Of a stretch of 25,244 bases of DNA, positions 22,010 through 25,244 are shown piece after piece (positions within the stretch are counted from its first letter, which is position 1; each line of letters opens with the position of its first letter). This stretch comes from an uncultured Pelosinus sp. (GTDB lineage Bacteria; Bacillota; Negativicutes; UMGS1260). The DNA lies in the NCBI GenBank assembly GCA_900550105.1, contig URQW01000042.1:1-25244 (forward strand). Direction: 5' to 3'. The notes below the pieces were generated by a model. The model was not told the DNA's origin. It saw nothing but the letters and a program-made list of their open reading frames with translations, and did no database searches. Both the position numbers and the translations under genes were made by a program.

Positions 22010-22680
22010 TAGTTTTCGCTCCCTTCCTCAACGGTAGCGACTGCCTTTTTTGCTTCAGGCAATACTTCACCTTTATAGATCCAGACTTTTACGCCGATAC
22101 GACCATAAGTAGTATGAGCTTCAGCTGTTCCATAATCAATGTCGGCGCGAAGCGTGTGCAGAGGAATACTTCCTTCACGAACGCTTTCACTACGGGCAAT
22201 TTCTGCACCGCCCAAACGGCCGCCTACCATAACTTTAATACCTTTTGCTCCCATACGCATCGTGCGTCCGATGGTCTGTTTCATAGCCCGACGGAAAGCA
22301 ATACGTCTTTCAAGCTGGGAAGCAATATTTTCAGCAACAAGCGTTGCGCTTAATTCGGCATGTTTGATTTCTGCAATATTTACATCAATCGATTTGCCTG
22401 TGAGTGCTGCAAGATTTTTACGGATTTCTTCAATTCCGCTGCCACCGCGGCCAATTACCATGCCCGGTTTAGCTGTATGAATCGTAACTTTCGTCCGATT
22501 AGCCGCCCGTTCGATTTCAATCAGAGCAACTCCCGAAGCATAAAGTTTCTGTTTTAAGAATTTACGAATTTTCAAATCTTCGTGTAAGTTTTTTGCAAAG
22601 TCTTTGCCGGCATACCATTTCGCATCCCACGTTTTAATGATACCAAGGCGAAGACCATGCGGATTAACTTTTTGACCCAC
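22009..22680 (-). CDS. rpsC: 30S ribosomal protein S3 (uS3)
   Basis: mRNA-entry protein with helicase function alongside S4 and S5. The 223-aa chain starts GQKVNPHGLRLGI. The type-2 KH domain has GMVIGRGGSGIEEIRKNL (73-90), and the C-terminal domain has GRLGGAEIARSE and YGRIGVKVWIYKGEV. The start is GTG at 22680 with GGAGGGAAAT upstream. It lies 21 bases after rplV. Confidence 0.98.
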   Translation of the reverse strand: MGQKVNPHGLRLGIIKTWDAKWYAGKDFAKNLHEDLKIRKFLKQKLYASGVALIEIERAANRTKVTIHTAKPGMVIGRGGSGIEEIRKNLAALTGKSIDVNIAEIKHAELSATLVAENIASQLERRIAFRRAMKQTIGRTMRMGAKGIKVMVGGRLGGAEIARSESVREGSIPLHTLRADIDYGTAEAHTTYGRIGVKVWIYKGEVLPEAKKAVATVEEGSEN

Positions 22681-22701
22681 TCTATTTCCCTCCTTCGCCT
22701 T

Positions 22702-23034
22702 TTATCTTTCTTTTACGACGATGCTAACATGGCTCGTACGTTTTAAAATTTTAAACGCCTGTCCTCTGGAACGAGGATGGATTCTTTTTAGTGTTGGCCC
22801 TTGATCAACAAAAGCTTCTGCTACATAAAGATTGTCAGCGTTCATATCACAATTGTGTTCAGCATTAGCAACTGCTGATTTCAATACTTTTTCGATCACT
22901 TCGGATCCTACTTTAGGCACGTGCTTCAAAATTGCGAAGGCTTCGCCAACATTCTTACCGCGAATTAAATCAATTACGATGCGAACTTTGCGAGGAGCAA
23001 TTCGAATGTGCTTCGCCACTGCTTTGGCTTCCAT
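22702..23034 (-). CDS. rplV: 50S ribosomal protein L22 (uL22)
   Basis: Lines the exit tunnel with a long beta hairpin; the loop affects macrolides. The 110-aa chain has AKHIRIAPRKVRIVIDLIRGKNV (8-30). The loop contains DQGPTLKRIHPRSRGQAFKILKRTSH. The ATG is preceded by GAGGGGG. It follows rpsS by 19 bases. Confidence 0.98.
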   Translation of the reverse strand: MEAKAVAKHIRIAPRKVRIVIDLIRGKNVGEAFAILKHVPKVGSEVIEKVLKSAVANAEHNCDMNADNLYVAEAFVDQGPTLKRIHPRSRGQAFKILKRTSHVSIVVKER

Positions 23035-23053
23035 AGTTTATCCCCCTCTCGGC

Positions 23054-23335
23054 TTACTTCAATCCGGATGATTTTTCGCTGCCTGCATGCCCTTTGTAGG
23101 TACGAGTCGGTGCAAATTCACCCAGTTTATGGCCGACCATATCTTCTGTTACATAAACCGGCACATGTTTGCGACCGTCATGTACAGCAATGGTATGTCC
23201 TACAAAGCTTGGCAGAATTGTAGAAGCGCGCGACCAGGTTTTGATGACTTTCTTTTCGTTCTTTTCGTTTAAGCCGTTAATCTTGCTGAGCAAGCTGGCA
23301 TGGACAAAAGGTCCTTTTTTAATGGATCTGGACAC
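23054..23335 (-). CDS. rpsS: 30S ribosomal protein S19 (uS19)
   Basis: Head protein that pairs with S13 near the A site. The 93-aa chain starts SRSIKKGPFVHASLLSKI, contains TWSRASTILPSFVGHTIAVH and KHVPVYVTEDMVGHKLGEFAPTR. The start is GTG at 23335, with AGGGAGG 9 bases upstream. It lies 26 bases after rplB. Confidence 0.98.
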   Translation of the reverse strand: MSRSIKKGPFVHASLLSKINGLNEKNEKKVIKTWSRASTILPSFVGHTIAVHDGRKHVPVYVTEDMVGHKLGEFAPTRTYKGHAGSEKSSGLK

Positions 23336-23361
23336 CTATTTTGGCCTCCCTTCTCTACGAT

Positions 23362-24189
23362 CTATTTCGTACGTCTTTTCACGATCAGCTTATCGGAAGC
23401 TTTCTTCACGCGGGTTTTAGCACCCATCGCATGTTTACCCCAAGGAGTAACAGGATGTTTGCGGCCGACTGGCGAACGACCTTCACCACCACCATGTGGA
23501 TGGTCACAAGGATTCATTGCAACACCGCGGTTAGCAGGACGAATCCCAAGCCAGCGAGAACGACCAGCTTTACCAATCGTAATATTTTCATGTTCTAAAT
23601 GGCCAACCTGACCAACAGTGGCCCGGCAGTTTACATGCACTTTTCTGATTTCACCAGAAGGTAAACGAAGCAATGCATAGTCGCCTTCTTTAGCCATGAG
23701 CTGAGCAACAGAACCAGCGGAACGAGCGAGCTGAGCGCCTTTGCCGATTTTGAGTTCAATGTTGTGTACTAAAGTACCAACAGGAATGTTTTTCAGCGGC
23801 AGGCAGTTGCCTGTTTTAATATCGGATTCAGGACCGCTTACTACAGTATCGCCGATTTTCAAGCCGTTCGGTGCGATAATATAGCGTTTTTCACCGTCTG
23901 CATAGTTCAAAAGAGCAATGCGAGAAGAACGGTTAGGATCATATTCTATGGTAGCCACTTTGGCAGGAATGCCGTCTTTTGTACGTTTGAAATCGACGAT
24001 ACGATACAAACGTTTATGACCGCCGCCTTGATGACGAACTGTCAAACGACCTTGATTATTACGACCGGCATATTTATTCAGAGGTTCTACGAGAGAACGT
24101 TCTGGTTTATTCGTTGTAATTTCGGAAAAATCAGCAACGGTCATAAAACGACGACCAGGAGCGTAAGGTTTAAAACTTTTTGTTGCCAT
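23362..24189 (-). CDS. rplB: 50S ribosomal protein L2 (uL2)
   Basis: Core large-subunit protein needed for subunit joining and peptidyl transfer. The 275-aa chain has GRNNQGRLTVRHQGGGHKR (42-60), and the universally conserved HPHGGGEGRSP (230-240) carries the histidine linked to activity. It ends with a basic tail, KASDKLIVKRRTK. The ATG has AAAGGAGGGAC upstream. It follows rplW by 30 bases. Confidence 0.99.
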   Translation of the reverse strand: MATKSFKPYAPGRRFMTVADFSEITTNKPERSLVEPLNKYAGRNNQGRLTVRHQGGGHKRLYRIVDFKRTKDGIPAKVATIEYDPNRSSRIALLNYADGEKRYIIAPNGLKIGDTVVSGPESDIKTGNCLPLKNIPVGTLVHNIELKIGKGAQLARSAGSVAQLMAKEGDYALLRLPSGEIRKVHVNCRATVGQVGHLEHENITIGKAGRSRWLGIRPANRGVAMNPCDHPHGGGEGRSPVGRKHPVTPWGKHAMGAKTRVKKASDKLIVKRRTK

Positions 24190-24219
24190 AAGTGTCCCTC
24201 CTTTACATTAAAATTTTAC

Positions 24220-24510
24220 TTACAGAACACCTTCGAAGAATGGGATCGTTTCGCCAGCAGCGAGTGTGACGATCGCTTTTTTATAATCAGAGCGTTTGCC
24301 CTGCGTACGGCCCATGCGTTTGGTTTTGCCAAGAACGCGCACCGTGTTGACTTTTAATACTTTTACATTGAAAACTTCTTCAATCGCCTGACGGATTTCA
24401 ACTTTATTAGCAGTTAAACGAACCACAAAAGTGAATTTGTTTTCTTGCATCATAGCAGTTGTTTTTTCCGTAATCAGAGGACGGATGATGATATCGCGTG
24501 CGTTAGACAT
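24220..24510 (-). CDS. rplW: 50S ribosomal protein L23 (uL23)
   Basis: Tunnel-exit protein that docks trigger factor and SRP. The 96-aa chain starts SNARDIIIRPLITEKTTAMM, has TFVVRLTANKVEIRQAIEEVF and the basic loop VLGKTKRMGRTQGKRSDYKKAIVTL. Its ATG shares one base with the rplD stop (TAATG). Confidence 0.98.
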   Translation of the reverse strand: MSNARDIIIRPLITEKTTAMMQENKFTFVVRLTANKVEIRQAIEEVFNVKVLKVNTVRVLGKTKRMGRTQGKRSDYKKAIVTLAAGETIPFFEGVL

Positions 24511-25133
24511 TATGCAAGCACCTCCTCAATCTTGGCGACTGCATCTTTCGTAATAACTACTTTGTCATGATAGAGGATATCATAGACATTTAAGCTTTTC
24601 GACGTAATCGTTTTTACGCCGGGAATGTTACGAGAAGATTTTTCTACCGTTTCATCCTGTTCCGCTGTGATAATCAGAGATTTCTTATCTGATTTCAAGT
24701 TAGCGAGCATGGATACAACGCTTTTCGTTTTAGGTTCAGCAAAGTTGATTGCATCAACAACTGTCAATTCGCCTTCCTGCACTTTCGCCGTCAAAGCACC
24801 TTTGATCGCCAAACGGCGGGCTTTTCTCGGCATGGAGAAGGAATAGCTTCTCGGCAGAGGTCCGAATACAGTACCGCCGCCAACCCAGATGGGAGAACGG
24901 GTGCTGCCGGAACGAGCACGGCCAGTGCCTTTTTGTTTCCAAGGTTTTCTGCCGCCGCCACGAACCAATCCTCTTGTTTTCGTAGAAGCATTGCCCTGAC
25001 GCTGATTAGCCAGCTGCATAACAACTGCCTGATGCATCACTGCGTCAAGAACTTCTACGCTAAATACGTTATCATTTAATTCCAATTCGCCAGTCTGTTC
25101 ACCAGCGATATTATATACTGCTACTTTCGGCAT
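24510..25133 (-). CDS. rplD: 50S ribosomal protein L4 (uL4)
   Basis: Tunnel-lining protein; in enterobacteria it also represses the S10 operon. The 207-aa chain starts MPKVAVYNIAGEQTGELEL. The extended loop (about 45-95) has RQGNASTKTRGLVRGGGRKP and RSPIWVGGGTVFGPLPRSYS. The ATG at 25133 has AGGAGG 9 bases upstream. An ATG three codons earlier abuts the ribosome site and is rejected. Length equals the Bacillus protein. Confidence 0.98.
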   Translation of the reverse strand: MPKVAVYNIAGEQTGELELNDNVFSVEVLDAVMHQAVVMQLANQRQGNASTKTRGLVRGGGRKPWKQKGTGRARSGSTRSPIWVGGGTVFGPLPRSYSFSMPRKARRLAIKGALTAKVQEGELTVVDAINFAEPKTKSVVSMLANLKSDKKSLIITAEQDETVEKSSRNIPGVKTITSKSLNVYDILYHDKVVITKDAVAKIEEVLA

Positions 25134-25164
25134 GTAGTACATCCTCCTTTCTTACAGTCCAGGG

Positions 25165-25244
25165 TTATTTCCCCGGTTTTACAGTGTTTTTAATTACAAT
25201 AAAGCCGCCTTTAGGGCCCGGAATTGCACCTTTGATGAGAAGCA
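25165..25244 (-). CDS. rplC: 50S ribosomal protein L3 (uL3), C-terminal end only
   Basis: Only the last 26 or so codons are in the window. They read LLIKGAIPGPKGGFIVIKN and end VKPGK then TAA, the typical L3 C-terminus. rplD follows after 31 bases, matching the S10 operon order L3-L4-L23-L2. Confidence 0.93.
   Translation of the reverse strand, partial: LLIKGAIPGPKGGFIVIKNTVKPGK

Overview
The window is a bacterial chromosomal segment made mostly of housekeeping genes. The organism looks like an endospore-forming or spore-descended Firmicute, and my best guess is a sporulating Negativicute or a relative. Four things point that way: strong AGGAGG ribosome binding sites before nearly every gene; the order secY-adk-map-KOW protein-infA-rpmJ-rpsM-rpsK-rpsD-rpoA-rplQ-ecfA1-ecfA2-ecfT-truA-rplM-rpsI, with cwlD just beyond as in Bacillus and Clostridia; zinc-binding forms of S4, S14, L36, L24 and adenylate kinase; and moderate base composition. 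The phylum is well supported. The class is inference.

Right part (about 25,244 down to 10,782, minus strand): the fused S10-spc-alpha ribosomal cluster, from the 3' end of rplC to rplQ. It holds thirty complete genes with gaps of at most about 60 bases and several 1- to 4-base stop/start overlaps. It encodes 50S and 30S proteins, SecY, adenylate kinase, methionine aminopeptidase, a KOW-domain protein, IF-1 and the RNA polymerase alpha subunit. rpmJ is a 37-codon gene with a GTG start. Thirteen of the thirty visible start codons are GTG or TTG.

Middle (10,772 to 6,401, minus strand): a hairpin terminator or attenuator follows rplQ. Next come the three-gene energy-coupling-factor transporter module and truA. 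rplM-rpsI follow, with their own strong sigma-A promoter (TTGACA-N17-TAAAAT) inside the end of truA and a leader of roughly 90 nt. A terminator hairpin closes this block.

Left-middle (6,381 to 2,910): a mixed-strand cell-envelope patch. It contains an unrecognised 128-aa protein (+), a membrane-anchored polysaccharide deacetylase (-), a 94-aa six-cysteine orphan (+), a membrane-anchored monofunctional peptidoglycan glycosyltransferase (+) with a possible 13-codon leader ORF, and the amidase CwlD (-). Bidirectional hairpins separate the convergent pairs.

Left end (2,876 to 1, minus strand): arginine biosynthesis genes argJ-argB-argD, with argD cut by the window edge. They sit behind a promoter carrying an ArgR/AhrC-like palindrome. 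No argC lies upstream, so the gene for that step is elsewhere or downstream.

I found no CRISPR array, insertion sequence, phage gene, tRNA or rRNA, and no convincing undescribed multi-gene system. No gene-free stretch exceeds about 120 bases. The points most worth a second look are the two orphan small proteins, the short leader ORF, the ARG-box promoter, the rplM leader and the post-rplQ attenuator.
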